From Aphrocallistes beatrix (Eukaryota > Porifera > Hexactinellida > Sceptrulophora > Aphrocallistidae), in assembly GCA_963281255.1 (NCBI GenBank), contig OY725488.1:3230285-3294284 (forward strand): DNA of 64,000 nucleotides, written 5' to 3'. Of this stretch, positions 30,805 through 43,384 are shown in pieces. Numbering within the stretch: position 1 is the first letter of the stretch; the number at the start of each line of letters is the position of its first letter. The position numbers and the translations under genes were made by a program. The notes beneath the pieces are model-generated. The model had not been told where the DNA came from and ran no database searches. It saw only the letters and a list, made by a program, of their open reading frames with translations.

Positions 30805-31048
30805 CTCCTCCTCCCCTCTGCCGCCTCTGCTACCTCTGCCAACTATGCCACCTTTGCCTCTGCCACCTCCGCCGCTGCCTCTGCCGCCTCTGCCACCTCC
30901 GCCTCTGCCACCTACGCCTCTGCCACCTCTGTCGCCGCTGCCACCTCTGCCACCTCCGCCGCTGCCTCTGCCGCCGCTGCCTCTGCCGCATCTGCCACCT
31001 CTACTGCCTCTGCCGCCACCGCTGCCATCTCCACCGCCGCCTCCCTCC
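30805..31048 (+). repeat. CCTCTGCCACCTCCG minisatellite
   Basis: Irregular array of about 9- to 15-bp units, all CCTCTGCCNCC-like. The plus strand has an open Pro/Leu frame (30845-31072) and the minus strand would give Gly/Arg repeats. I regard it as simple repeat, not a gene, because no flanking coding motif exists. Confidence 0.85.
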
Positions 31049-31242
31049 CCAAATTCAAGAATCAGTTTCTAGATAAAAAATAAATATTTAATACGGAATA
31101 GCAAGTAAATAAATTTCTATCAACCGAACACTCGTTTCTAATAGTTTTAATAAATAGTAACTTTCCAAGGAACCAAAGTGTTCGGATAACCGAGGATATG
31201 CACTGTCTTGATCCAAGAGAAGTATACTAATTAAAATTATTG

Positions 31243-31725
31243 ATGAAGCTAAGAAAATATTTGAAATATTTTACATTTGTTCTGGCCTTATATTATATAT
31301 TTACATGTTTTTTCATTGGTAAGAGAGATCCACAGCGATCTATGAACCTAATTCTGCATCCCCTACCATCTAACTACAACACCTTTTACCTGCATCCTGA
31401 CTGGCTTCTGAATGGCAGTAGCAGTAAGCTCGTAACTCTAGCTACCTCGCTCATTGCAACTTCAGATCGTCTCTCCGACCAAGAGAAGCTGCACCGCCAC
31501 AACGCACAGCTCAACTTTCTCCTAACGACTCAGTTCCCGTCTCTCCTGCCTTCGTCAACTTCGTCATATTCACAGATGATTCAGAATGGGTTCGGATGAT
31601 CAGAGCTGAGTACCAGAGTGTCACTCCCTGTCTCATACCCCCAACCCCGACCCCCTCGCCCCCTTTCCTCCGAGACTTGCTCCAGGCGGTGGACTGGTTT
31701 CTCCATTTGTTATTAGGCAAATAAA
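31243..31725 (+). pseudogene. Membrane-anchored protein fragment, possibly glycosyltransferase-like
   Basis: ATG 31243 opens a frame with a short basic start (MKLRKYLKYF) and a single hydrophobic segment (about residues 10-26, FTFVLALYYIFTCFFI), the layout of a type II Golgi anchor. A luminal-type stretch follows to 31599. From about 31550 a +1 frame gives FVIFTDDSEWVRMIRAEY, then a Pro-rich run and LLQAVDWFLHLLLGK, ending TAA at 31723-31725, within an AATAAA. An acidic TDDSEWV strand before a DWFL helix resembles some fucosyltransferase-like folds, but the match is weak. GC here is higher than around it. It may be an exonic remnant of a host gene with one frameshift. Confidence 0.4.
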
Positions 31726-31745
31726 CTTCTATCAAAAGTAATTAA

Positions 31746-31985
31746 TCACTTGACCATTGGGAGGGTGTGAGAAGCTCCATGGGGAGGCGAATAATTTTGT
31801 TGGAAGAAATCCCCTTGTGGAGTTGAAGGTGTGGGGTTATAGACACCGGGGGCTGTGAATACCCCAAGTGGCTGGTTGTGTATCTGGCCGGTTTGGCCGG
31901 AGAGTTTCGCACGGCTGGAGTGCGTCCTGCAGACAGAGGGGGACGTGCTGCAGTCACATTTTCTCAGTCCCACTGTAATTCCAAA
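31746..31985 (-). CDS. Possible 3'-terminal exon of a host gene (minus strand)
   Basis: On the minus strand a pyrimidine-rich tract ending ATTACAG (about 31986-32003) looks like a splice acceptor. The following frame is open for about 79 codons to TGA at 31746-31748: a Cys/Ser-rich start (KCDCSTSPSVC) and a Pro/Gln/Asn-rich end (GVYNPTPSTPQGDFFQQNYS, then SHTLPMVK). Base composition is richer in GC than the surroundings. No upstream exon can be identified in the window and no homologue is recognised. The alternative frame 31742-31957 is also open, so support is modest. Confidence 0.3.
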   Translation of the reverse strand, partial: FGITVGLRKCDCSTSPSVCRTHSSRAKLSGQTGQIHNQPLGVFTAPGVYNPTPSTPQGDFFQQNYSPPHGASHTLPMVK

Positions 31986-32006
31986 TGAAAGGAACATAAA
32001 TTTCAA

Positions 32007-32334
32007 TTACGGTATCAATGTTCGTTACTAGACCAGGCTTGGAGTACAGTTTACCTCTAAACAGTACAGGGAGCTCCGATTCATCCAAAATGCGGATATC
32101 AGATGTATAAATAAATTATCTACATATATCATCGCCCTCTCAAAGCCAAATAATCTACAATCAATTGGTTAGAAATAATATTGATCTCTCACATGTGAAG
32201 CATTTTGGACCATGGATAAGAACAATTGGCTTTGGAAAGTATTTTATTTTATCATCATTCATCATTGGACCATTGATAAATGACTTAGATTATATTTCCC
32301 GCTCCTGTATCTGAATGATCTTTTCATTCATTAT
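32007..32334. other. Gene-free stretch
   Basis: AT-rich, with no gene or repeat recognised. Confidence 0.4.
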
Positions 32335-33570
32335 TAGTATAAATATAATGAAGATTTATGTATCAAAATGTGGCTATTATGCTAAATAATGCATACAATT
32401 GTCGTTAATAATGTGTACAGAAAAATTGAAGAACTTTTGATAAAAATTTTGAAAGTTCTGGCCTTGGACCTCCCAGATTCGGTAAAAAAACCCCATTTAG
32501 GGTCCAAAAAGAGATATCTCTCTATATCTCTAAATATATGCCAAAATTCTTAGTTCTCACTTCCTAATATACTTTTTATGAGGGTACCTATATGATTCAT
32601 TGATAATATTTGCACTACATCCTATGGAATGTAAGCTATATATCTTTGTCATATGATGACGTAGCATTTTTCAAAAATCCTAACTTGGAAACTAAAAGTC
32701 GTAGACTTTCGCTCTAACTTCCTAATATACTTTTTGGAAGCTCTTTATTCATTCTAAACTGATAGATTATACTTCGTAGTGCCAGGAATATGAATTATTA
32801 TTTACAATTATCTCAAAATATTCGGGGTTATTGGCCTCAAGGAAATTTGTGGATTTTCTGGGTACTTTTGCTATTTTTGTAAATATTTGGTTCGAATATA
32901 CGTAAATCAGCAGTATAATTGCGAATAGATGTCTCTGAATGCTTTTGTTCATTATTAATAACTCATTTTATATTCTTCTTAACATCTAAACTTAAAATTC
33001 TATATCTCGGGACTTTAAAATTTTAAAATTGACTGTCTTTACAGCATTTTAACTCCAAATTGGTTTGAGATAGAAGTATAAAAATTTCAAGAGTTGTTCC
33101 ATATCATTAGGCAATGCGCGTAGGACCACTTTATTTTCGATATCTTATAACTTGGTGATTTTATTCCTGATTTCTCAAAAAAAAGCAGACATTTTTGGCC
33201 GTATTTTGGCCCATTTTTTTCGGACACCGATAAAATTCATTTTTGTCATTTTAACTTTCTTTTGGTCCTATGAAGCGGCAAATATGATATACTACTATCT
33301 ATGATTCGATTTTGGGAGCATTTGTTTCCTTGGTATGTCCTAAACAATTCCTTGAGTGGCCGGATTTCTACCATTAAGATGTGCTAGCGATAAACAAAAA
33401 AACAGACTTTGAGACACTGTATCTCAAAAACTAGAAATGAGAATCAAAAACGGTTTGGAATTTGCAAGTATTTCTGGACGCAGATACCTGGCCACGCTTA
33501 ACATCTTTTATAGCTCTACTTTAATCGTATGCTGTAAGCCAAATCATATGGTTTTTCGAGGGCGGTATCC
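32335..33570 (+). mobile_element. Family B element B2, 5'-truncated
   Basis: Matches the 3' two-thirds of B1 (from the ACAATTGTCGTTAATAATGT region) and ends GGGCGGTATCC followed by TTAA at 33571-33574. The 5' terminus is missing. Confidence 0.85.
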
Positions 33571-33848
33571 TTAATTGGAAATTTGCTTTTAAACAAGTCG
33601 TAACTTGTATGGCATAGAACCATTGGATATTAAAAGGAATAATTACATCCTATAAAATAACAATGTGCCGCCTAATTTTTTAAAATCATAATTTTACGTA
33701 TTAATAAGTATCATCAATTTGAATCGAACAGCCCTGAAATTTTTGCCTGTCTGCTGTAAAAAATAATTTTGGATTGCTATAATACGACTAAAATTGTCTT
33801 TGAAATCTAGTTCATTCGTCTTGCATAAATCATACTAATGCTGTATAG

Positions 33849-34426
33849 CAGTGTTTCTCAAACTGGGGGTCGCGGAACAATTTCTAGGGGGTCGCGAGAT
33901 ACAATTCATCTTTGAAAGTACACCTCGATGTTTACTCAAATTTATTATCAAGTTCTGATTCAAGTTTATTCTTCACTCCTTTTAGTTAAAAGTGTAAAAG
34001 ATAAACTAGTTTATCTCATTTCAATAGATACGCCTTGAGTTTGTTCTTTTCACCTACGTTGTAACTCGACTTCTTGATCAATATGTACATCTTGTATAAA
34101 TACCTTCAGTATCAATTCAGTATTGAATATGGGTTTACTGTGGTTCGAAATTCAGGACAAATTAAAACTAGCAGTAGAAACAAATTAGAGGTAGAAGATG
34201 ATCTTCGTTGTGCACTCGCAAACACGGAACCGGAAATCAAACTTTAGTTAAAGAAAAAAGAAAACAACTACACCCATTTCATTAATAAATTGTATTAAAC
34301 ATAGTAGTATAAGTAATAATTATTTGACTCTATTTGATTAAATAAATGTGCAGTGAAAAATTAGGGTCGTTAATTCATTTGACAATTGTTAGGGGGGTTG
34401 CCAGGGAAAAAGTTTGAGAACCACTG
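33849..34426. mobile_element. hAT-type MITE (CAGTGTTTCTCAAACTGGG)
   Basis: Ends CAGTGTTTCTCAAACTGGG and the complement of CAGTGGTTCTCAAACTTTT. Exact 8-bp duplication CTGTATAG (33841-33848 and 34427-34434). No transposase seen. Confidence 0.92.
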
Positions 34427-34610
34427 CTGTATAGTGACGGTGCATAAGTAATGGATCATTTGATAAGTTTCTAGAAACCTTATTGGTAGTGCGTAAAGCC
34501 ATGCATTGATTAACACTTACTTCTTCCAAAAGCAGACATCTCCCGTACAATATATATACATACACAAACATTAACCGACTTTTAATTGTACTAGTAATGA
34601 TATAAATATA

Positions 34611-35089
34611 TCTGTAGCGAATTGATTAAAGAAACTGCTAGGGACAGAAAGCTGATTTTTGGCATCTGGAAGCTTTTTGGCTTTGGATCCACTAGTGCTG
34701 ACCTCAGACCAAAATGTCAACTCATCGTGGAATTATGACATCATTGTCGCCTTTTTGATAATTAGAAATTTCAGTGTTTCGACTATAACACAGCCATCTT
34801 AGGTGATACAGGAATTTTTTATAGAATGTGTATATGAATATTATTCACAAATGATACAATTATCATCAAAAAATGATGACTCAACACACTGTTATGACGG
34901 CATCATTACTCATCAATATTTGAAAAGTTGTCAATTTTTGAGATTTTTCGAGTGATATCGATTATAACAGTAAGACTGAAGTATTTAGAGATGCTATCTA
35001 CCTTTTAATTAATCAATGTGTGCATACGCGGCTTTGTGGACACAAAGTGACTGCTAGTCCCGCAGCGTAAGCAAGCGAAACGCGCTTGT
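34611..35089 (+). repeat. Family A repeat, copy A11 (older subtype)
   Basis: Complete head and tail. A CGAGTTTTAATAGTAAGG-type motif lies on both sides in the same orientation (about 34570-34596, diverged, and 35127-35151). Confidence 0.88.
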
Positions 35090-35248
35090 ATATATATAAA
35101 CAGACAAACAAACAAACAAATATACATTAATCGAGTTTTAATAGTAAGGATTTGATATCTAATGATAATACAATTCCATATAATCAATCTTAAATGTATA
35201 TCTATTCGAATATAACTGTTTCCAAAATCTAATGGATTTTGCTAAACT

Positions 35249-35310
35249 AATGGTTCTCAAACTGGGGTACGCCAACACTTTTTCTAGGGGTATGCCGATG
35301 CTTTACCAAA
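35249..35310 (+). mobile_element. Left-end fragment of a hAT-type MITE
   Basis: AATGGTTCTCAAACTGGGGTACGCC resembles the termini at 25785 and 33849, but no matching right end or duplication is found. Confidence 0.5.
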
Positions 35311-35390
35311 AAATATCAATTCTGTGATAATAATACATTTCGAGTTCCACTTCATCATGTCAACAGACTCAGCACATACAAAGTAAATTA

Positions 35391-35640
35391 ATGTCAAATG
35401 ATGAAAATCTATCGGTTGCAATGGTTTCATCAATAATTAGCAGTTTTCACCTGAACATTCAATGGTTTGAGGTTTGGCTTATTAAGGATTCCATTATCCG
35501 TACATATGTGTCACCTCATATTGATTTGCATATCACACCCACCCGTGTATCGTATTGTCGTATAAAATGGAAATATTTGATTGAACTAGTATTACTTCTT
35601 TGAGACCTTGACATTATAACCAAATTCATATGGAATCTGC
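35391..35640. other. Gene-free stretch
   Basis: A 70-aa open frame (35391-35603) shows no recognised motif, and I do not call a gene. Confidence 0.35.
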
Positions 35641-35689
35641 AAAGAAGTATAATGGAGATTATATCAAATATGGATTTACATCCATACAA

Positions 35690-37377
35690 AGGTTCTCAGT
35701 AGCTCTTGGAGATGGGGTCTATTTGGAATTGAGAACTAATAATTTGGGCTATATTTACAGAGATCGAGATATTTTTGCACCTTAAATGGGGGGTTTTGAC
35801 TTAATCTTGAAGGTCTAAGTCCAGAACTTCCAAATAATTGTGAAAAGTGCTCCAATTTTTCTGTACAAATTATTAACGGCAATTGTATTGATAGTTTTGC
35901 AAGAGCGCCTAAAGCTCAGTCGTACTAAAAATCGGAAAGTTATTCGTGGTTTTGCGGCGCATTCATCAATTATTTTCTAACTTATCTGATATTTTTTCAA
36001 TTATATGAACCTCAAAATGGTTTTGGCCCCTTTAAATATTGTAAAACAAATGAATTTAGAAAAAGAGGCACTTAAAATCCAATCAAAAATATATTTATGA
36101 GGGACTTCATTTCTAAAATGCTCGGGAAATGGCCGTTGTGATATTACCTATTGTGTATAGAAAAGAATTCTGAACAGCAAAAGAAAAATTTGTTCAGATC
36201 CGACCATTAGTTCGTAAGTTATAGTATATGCAATAGTCACTAGCAATGTATACATAATTTTTGAAGTACTCAACATGATTATTTTGGAAGTTCAAAGCAT
36301 TTATCTCCAAAATTCGGTCAAAGTCCCCCATTTATGGTCCAAAAACAGATTTCTCCATATCTCGGGAAATATACACCCGAATTCTTAGCTCTCAATTCCT
36401 AATATACTTTTCAAGACGGTATATATCTGATTCTTAAATAATAAGTGTACTACATGGAATGGAATGCTAAGTTTTAAATTTTTATCACGTGATGACGTAG
36501 CATTTTTCGAAAATCCTAACTTGAAAACTAAAAGTTATAGACTCTCGCTCTAACTTCCTAATATACTTTTTAGAAGCTCTTTATTCATTCTAAACCGATG
36601 AATTATACTTTATAGTGCTAGGAATATGAATTATATTCCCTAATTGGTTCAAAATATTCGGGGTTAGAGGCCTCAAGGTAATTTGTGAATTTTCAGTATA
36701 ATTTTGCTATTTTCACGAAAATCTGTTGGAATACATCTAATTCATTAGTATACATGCGATTAAATGCCCATGGATGCTTTTATTTATCGTTAATAACTCA
36801 TTTACATCGTTCTTAACATCAAAACTTCAAATCCCTATATCTCGGGACTTCAAAATTCCAAAATTGACCGTCTCTAAATTTTAACTCAAAATTGCTTTGA
36901 GATAGAGGTTTGAAAATTTCAGGAGTTGTTCCATATCATTAAACGATGAGCGTAGGACCACTCGATTTTCGATATCTTTCCAAAGAAAATCGGGCTTTTT
37001 TCGCCGTTTTTTGGCAATTTATTTTCAAACCCCTATAAAATTAACAATTTTGGTTATTTTAACTTTCTTTTGGTTCTATGCGATTGCAAATTTTATAGAC
37101 TATATATGATAAATTTTCGAAGCATTTGATCCAAACATATGTTTCAAAAAAATCACAGAGTGGAGGAGGGCTTACCATTAAGATGTGCTAGGGAAAAACG
37201 AAAAAAAAACCGACTTTGAGACGCTGTAACTCAAAAACTAGAAATGCGAACCAAAAACTGTTTGGCATGTCTCAATATTTTTTAATTGCACTACCTGCCC
37301 ACGCTTAACATCTTATATATCTCTATTCTTGATATATGCTGTAAGCCAAACCTATGGATTTTTCACGGGCGGTATCC
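35690..37377 (+). mobile_element. Family B element B3 with inverted 5' segment
   Basis: From about 35905 to 37377 it is colinear with B1 (starts at the GCGCCTAAAGCTCAG region), ends GGGCGGTATCC and is followed by TTAA (37378-37381). The preceding 35690-35893 is a family B segment in the opposite orientation. The sequence right after TTAA continues inside another family B copy (B4) at its own TTAA, so B3 jumped into B4. Confidence 0.75.
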
Positions 37378-40128
37378 TTAAGCGTAGGCAGGTATCTCCG
37401 TCAAGAAATAATTGCACATTCCAAACCGCTTTGATTCTCATTTCTAGTTTTTGAGTAGTGTCTCAAAGTCTGTTTTTTTCGTTTTTCGCTAGCACATCTT
37501 GATGGTAGAAATCCAGCCACTTAAGGAATTGTTTAGGACATACCAAGTAATCAAATGCTTCCAAAATCGAATCATAGATAGTCTATCATATTTGCCACTT
37601 CATACGACCAAAATAAAGTTAAAATGACAAAAATTGTAAATTTTATCAGTGTCCAAAAAAAAAGGGCCTGAAAACGGCGAAAAATGTCTGATTTTTGGGA
37701 AATCAGGAATAAAAACACCAAGTTATAAGATATCGAAAATAAAGTGGTCCAACGTTCATGACCTACTGATATGGAACAACTCTTGAAATTTTCAAACCTC
37801 TATCTCAAACCAATTTTGAGTAGAAATTCTGTAAAGACGGTCAATTTTGAAATTTTAAAGTCCCGAGATATAGAGATTTTAAGTTTAGATGTTAAGAAGA
37901 ATATAAAATGAGTTATTAATAATTAACAAAAGCATTCAGAGACATTTATTCGCATTTATACTACTGATTTAGGTATATTGAAACGAATATTTATAAAAAA
38001 TAGCAAGAGTACCCATGAAAATCCACAAATTTCCTTGAGGCCCCTAACCCGAGGTATTTTGAGATAATTGTAAATAATAATTCATATTACGGGCTCTACG
38101 AAGTATAATCTATCAATTTAGAATAAATAAAGAGCTTCCAAAAAGTATACTAGGAAGTTAGAGCGAAAGTCTACGACTTTTAGTTTCCAAGTTAGGATTT
38201 TAGAAAAATGCTACGTCATCATATGACAAAAATCTGAAACTTACATTCCATAGGATGTAGTGCAATTATTATCAATGAATCATATAGGTACCCTTATAAA
38301 AAGTATATTAGGAAGTGAGAAATAAGAATTTGGGCTTATATTTACAGAGATAGAGATATCTCTTTTTGCACCCTAAATGGGGGTTTTTGACCGAATCTGC
38401 GAGGTCTAAGGCCAGAACATTCAAAATAATTATCAAAAGTTCTCCAATTTTTCTGTACACATTATTAACGACATTTGTATTCATTACTTAGCATAATAGC
38501 CACATTTGGATACCTAATTATTAGATTCGCCATTTTCCAATATATTCATAGTTCTCCATAGAATTTGTATCAATAAAGTGAATGAGAAATGGGGAAATAT
38601 TTATTTTTTTACAAAGCAATGTTTGAGGAATCTATATATTTTCGCATATATCCTTTTATTTGATGATACCGCCCTCGAAAAACTTTGCCTGGCTTTAAAA
38701 AAAACTGGAAAATAATTTATTATTAATTTCATTGTATTATTGAGAAGGTCTACCATCTGATAGTACTAGTTGGACAGTATTTATTTTGATTTTTATGAGC
38801 TAACACCACAAAGTTTAGCGTTAATGAAAATTGAAAAATTATTGGAGGTTTTTGACGCATTCACCAAATAGTATTTAACTTATTTGATAATTTTTTAATG
38901 ATATGTTCCTTAACATTGTTTTTGCACCTTTGGAGATTATATTAGACAAAGATTTAGAAGAATGGTCAAATAAAATCCAATCAAAATAGCTCTATAATGG
39001 AGTTTATTTATATAATGCTCGGGAAATCGCCTGTTTGATATCAGATATTTAGCGATCATTGGATCAGAAATGAAATTCTGATCGTTTCAAAAAAAATTGT
39101 TCGGATCCGACCATTTGTTCGTGAGATATCGATTAATATGGTTAACGTTCGGGCATAATATCTCTCTATAGTCCCGAAAGAGGTTGATGTCATGTCTTAA
39201 AAACTATTGAAAATATATAATCTATTCTACTCTTAAATGAAAGGATATATGTGAAAGTATATAGGTTCCTCAAACATTCCTTTGTCAAAAAATAATTATT
39301 TCTCGACTTATCATTGATTTAATTGTAATACAAATTCTATGGAGAACTTTGAATATATTAGAAAATGACCAATCTAATCATTAAATATGTATCCAAACGT
39401 GGCTATCATGCTAAATAATGCATACAATTGTCGTTAATAATGTGTACAGAAAAATTGGAGAACTTTTCGAAATTATTTTGAAAGTTCTGGCCTAGGACCT
39501 CCCAGGATCGGTCAAAACCCCCCATTTAGGGTTCAAAAAGAGATAACTCTCTATCTCTATAAATATAAGTCCAAATTCTTAGTTCTCACTTCCTAATATA
39601 CTTTTTATGAGGGTACAAATACAGGGTTGCCAGACGTCCGGGTTTCGAGCCATTTGCCCAGAGTCCGGGAATTGGATGGATTTGTCCGGGTTTGGAGAAT
39701 TTTTTTCCTTTTTTTTCCTTTTGTCCTGTCCGACTACTCACTACTCAGGACTGTCAATATATTCTATCCGTATCTAAGTTATTTAGTTAGCTATTGCTCC
39801 GCTGCAAACGTGTCACTCTCTAATATTTGAAGAATGAGTGCAAGTTTGTGAAATTTGGATTATTACTGATTTGTAATGCTACCATAGTGTACGTATACTA
39901 CTGAGCACTGACTCTAACTGCCTAACATGTTTCGTAATGAGTATACTTGGAATCTTCTTTTTGTTTCTGTGTTCAATTAGTTCAACGATGAATTATGATA
40001 TGTAGATATGTAGTCACATGGGTCAAGGGTCATTTTATGCGTCTTTGCAGCTCTGGTTTACAGTGAATTAGCTACATTCAAATTGTTATTTCAAATTTTA
40101 TTCTCTGAGATTTTGGTTTACCCGCAAT

Positions 40129-41470
40129 CAGTGGCGTAGCTAGAGGGGGGGGGGCGGCAAAATATGAACGATATTTGCTTACACTGATTCTAGTTATGTA
40201 TTACAACAATATTAGTTAATGAATAAACAATGAAACAATGAAAAATATAAATGGGGAAAAAACACACCACAAATTAAGTTAATACATTTGCCAAGTTGAG
40301 GTAGAAATATGTGTTGAGGGCAGGGGCGGATACAGGGGGGGTCCATGCCCCCCCCCCTGAAAATTTTACGAATTGATCTACGGGGGAGCTATTTGGGCCT
40401 AGCCCCCCAGATTTGTGAACTTTAGCGCTCAATTATATGAGTTTATTTTCTCAATTCCAATGATATCTACTAAGATATTTCTTCAATTCAATTATTCCGT
40501 GTTTAATGATTTCATCAGATCTGATTTACATTAACCCATAAGTGTAACAATTATTCCTTTATTTGAGACGAATACTCCAACATTAGCTTCGAGTTTCCAT
40601 TTAGATTCGATTGAGGTGAAAACTTGAGTATACTACTATTTCATAGGCATCTAAAATCCGTACAGAATTATTTTTCATTAGAATGCCATACGTTGTATCA
40701 TTATCACTATGTTGACTAAAACCTAAATATACTCGCAAAAACATTTTAATTATGCCGGGGTTTTTTTACTATCAATTTTTTCTTATTACCTCTTCATTCA
40801 TTATTCCTTTCTTTATATAACATATTGATAATCTTACTGTGTACAGGAAGCTTAGATCGTAACAAAATGGAATCTAAACGTAGACGAGTGGTGACCGGCT
40901 CCATTTTGACTTATTTTAGTAGCCAATGTGGCTGTTTCATCATGTACTTCAGAGTGATCCTTCAGTGAACTCAGGCTTGTTAAAACGTACTTGAGGTCTA
41001 CTATGGTTGAAGAGCGACTTTCTACTCTTGCTCTCATTTTTTGTAATACGGATATCCGTGTAAACATTGAAAACGTCATCTCAAATTTTGCCCATAGTAG
41101 TCCAAGAAGGTTAGAATTTTTGTTTTAGTCGTGTTCTTTTAATATTTCTAGTTGTACATATTTCAGTGCTTTCTTCACTACTAAAATGAGTATTGATATC
41201 CGGTTTAACGCTTGTGATGAATTGGCGCGAAGCACAAAGTGGTATTCAGGTTACAGGAAGGAAATTCAAATCCCGTATGAGATTTGATAAGAATTGCTGT
41301 ACATTGATATTTGACCACCTAAAGTTTAAAAAATTTTCGGGGTTCCCCCATTACCTTCGCTCGCTCCGCTCGCTTTGGCCCCCCCTGAGTATAAACCCTG
41401 TATCCGCCCCTGGTTGAGGTGCGGCATGAAACATCCGCCCCGGGCGACATAGGTGTAAGCTACGCCTCTG
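40129..41470. mobile_element. hAT-type element (CAGTGGCGTAGCTAG), nested level 2
   Basis: Ends CAGTGGCGTAGC and GCTACGCCTCTG, with exact 8-bp duplication CCCGCAAT (40121-40128 and 41471-41478). The uninterrupted relative at 21953 has a single CCCGCAAT-equivalent site, giving the empty allele. Confidence 0.93.
40321..41412. mobile_element. hAT-type element (CAGGGGCGGATACAGGG), nested level 3
   Basis: Ends CAGGGGCGGATACAGGG and CCCTGTATCCGCCCCTG. Flanks GTTGAGGG (40313-40320) and GTTGAGGT (41413-41420). About 1.1 kb. A 75-aa minus-strand frame (40852-41079) may be a scrap of coding sequence but is not recognisable. Confidence 0.88.
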
Positions 41471-42657
41471 CCCGCAATAACTAATAGACGAAATATAATT
41501 TATAATTTATCTTGATTATTTATGTATTCTGTATATTTTGACGATAAGTTATTGATACAAATTTAAAATTAGATAACATTACAATAAGCATTTTTTTAGA
41601 GAATAAATTATGTCCGGGTTTGGCCTTGTGGAAATCTGGCAACCCTATACAAATATGATTCATTGATAATAATTGCACTACATACTATGGATTGTAAGTT
41701 TTGGATTTTTCTCACGTAATGACGTAGCATTTTTCGAAAATCCTAACTTGGAAACTAAAAGTCGTAGACTTTAGCTCTAACTTCCTAATATACTTTTTGG
41801 AAGCTCTTTATTCATTCTAAAATAATGGATTATACTTCGCAGTGCTAGGAATATGAATTATTATTCACAATTATCTCAGAATATTCGGGGTTAGGGGCCT
41901 CAAGGAAATTTGTCGATTTTCAGGGTACTCTTGCTATTTTATGTAAATATTTGGTTCGAATATTCCTAAATCAGCACTATAAATGCGAATAAATGTCTGT
42001 GAATGCTTTTGTTCATTTTTAATAACTCATTTTACATTCTTCTTAACATCTAAACTTAAAATAACTATATCTCGGGACTTTAAAATTTTAAAATTGACCG
42101 TCTTTACAGCATTTTAAGTCCAAATTGGTTTGAGATTGAAGTATAAAAATTTCAAGAGTTGTTCCATATCATTAGGCGATGAACGTAGGACCACTTTATT
42201 TTCGATATCTTATAACTTGGTGATTTTATTCCTGATTTCCCACAAAAAACAGGCATTTTGGCCCCTTTTTTGGCCCTTCTTTTTCGGACACGGATAAAAT
42301 TTACAATTTTTTTCATTTTAACTTTCTTTGGTCCCATGAGGTGGCAAATATGATAGACTATCTATGATTCGATTTTGGGAGCATTTGTTTCCTTGGTATG
42401 TCCTAAACAATTCTTTGAGTGGCCGGATTTCTACCATTAAGATGAGCTAGCGATAAACGAAAAAAATAGACTTTGATACACTGTATCTCAAAAACTAGAA
42501 ATGAGAATCAAAAACGGTTTGGAATGTGCAAGTATTTCTTGACGGAGATACCTGCCCACGCTTAACATCTCTTATAGCTTTACTTTCATCGTATGCTGTA
42601 AGCCAAATCACATGGTTTTTCGTGGGCGGTATCCATAAGAATATAATATATTATATA

Positions 42658-42830
42658 CAGTGGAATTCGCTTATTAGCAACTCGAGTTTTGCTCATAAAA
42701 TGGTTGCTAATACGCCAAGTTGCTAATAAGGGAACATAATTAATACAAAATCTTCACCTGGGACCTGAAGATTGGTTGCTAATAGAGCAATATTGCTAAT
42801 AAGGGAGTTGCTAATAATCAAATTCCACTG
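42658..42830. mobile_element. Pogo-type MITE (CAGTGGAATTCGCTTATTAG)
   Basis: Ends CAGTGGAATT and AATTCCACTG with TA outside. Interior repeats TTGCTAATAAGGG in both orientations. Inserted in B4. Confidence 0.85.
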
Positions 42831-43384
42831 TAATTTCAATAGTTTTTAAGATATGACATCGGCCTCTTTCGGGACCATAGAGAGATATTATGCCCGAACT
42901 TTACCTATAATAATCGATATCTCAAGAACAAATGATCGGATCCGAACAATTTTTTTTTTTGAAACGATCAGAATTTTATTTCTGATCCAGTGATCGCTGA
43001 ATATCTGATATAAAACAGGCGATTTCCCGAGCATTTTATAAATGAACTCCCTTATAGAGCAATTTTGTTTGGATTTTATTTGGCCATTCTTCTAAATATT
43101 TGTGTTATATAATCTCCTAAGGTGCCAAAACAATGTTAAGGTCCATATCATTAAAAAATTATCAAATAAGTTAAAAACTAATTGGTAAATGAGTCAAAAA
43201 CCTTTAATAATTTTCCAATTTTTTGTAACGCTAAACTTTATGGGATAACTCATAAAAATCAAAATAAATACCGTCCAACTAGTGCTATCAGATGGTAGAC
43301 CGCTCAATAATACAATGAAATTAGCAATAAAAATTTCCGGGTTTTTTTTCGCCAGGCAAGGTTTTTCGAGGGCGTTATCCTTCA

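Larger units (their letters stand above)
39622..41647 (-). mobile_element. hAT-type MITE (CAGGGTTGCCAGA), copy 2, with nested insert
   Basis: Exact 8-bp duplication TACAAATA (39614-39621 and 41648-41655). Inverse-orientation relative of 21953-22637. It is split by the element at 40129-41470. Confidence 0.92.
38664..42634 (+). mobile_element. Family B element B5, complete, carrying three nested hAT-type elements
   Basis: Starts (T)GATACCGCCCTCGAAAAAC and ends GTGGGCGGTATCC. Flanking TTGA and ATAA are degraded TTAA duplications. After removing 39622-41655 it is 1937 bp and colinear with B1. Confidence 0.85.
37382..43380 (-). mobile_element. Family B element B4, interrupted by B5 and a MITE
   Basis: Minus-orientation family B. 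Its parts are 37382-38659, 42639-42657 and 42831-43380, separated by B5 (38664-42634) and a pogo-type MITE (42658-42830). It starts at an internal TTAAGCGTGGGCAGG position because B3 is inserted there, and its other terminus, GGGCGTTATCC, ends at 43380. Continuity across B5 is shown by comparison with copy B6, which reads CTTTTATTTAAGAATATAAT without interruption. Confidence 0.8.

Noticed and set aside
30845..31072. Proline-rich 75-aa protein
   Set aside because: Simple minisatellite with no conserved flanking sequence, and composition alone explains the frame.
31310..31335. Micro-intron GTAAGA...CACAG in the membrane-anchored frame
   Set aside because: Only 17 bases lie between donor-like and acceptor-like words, too short for splicing.
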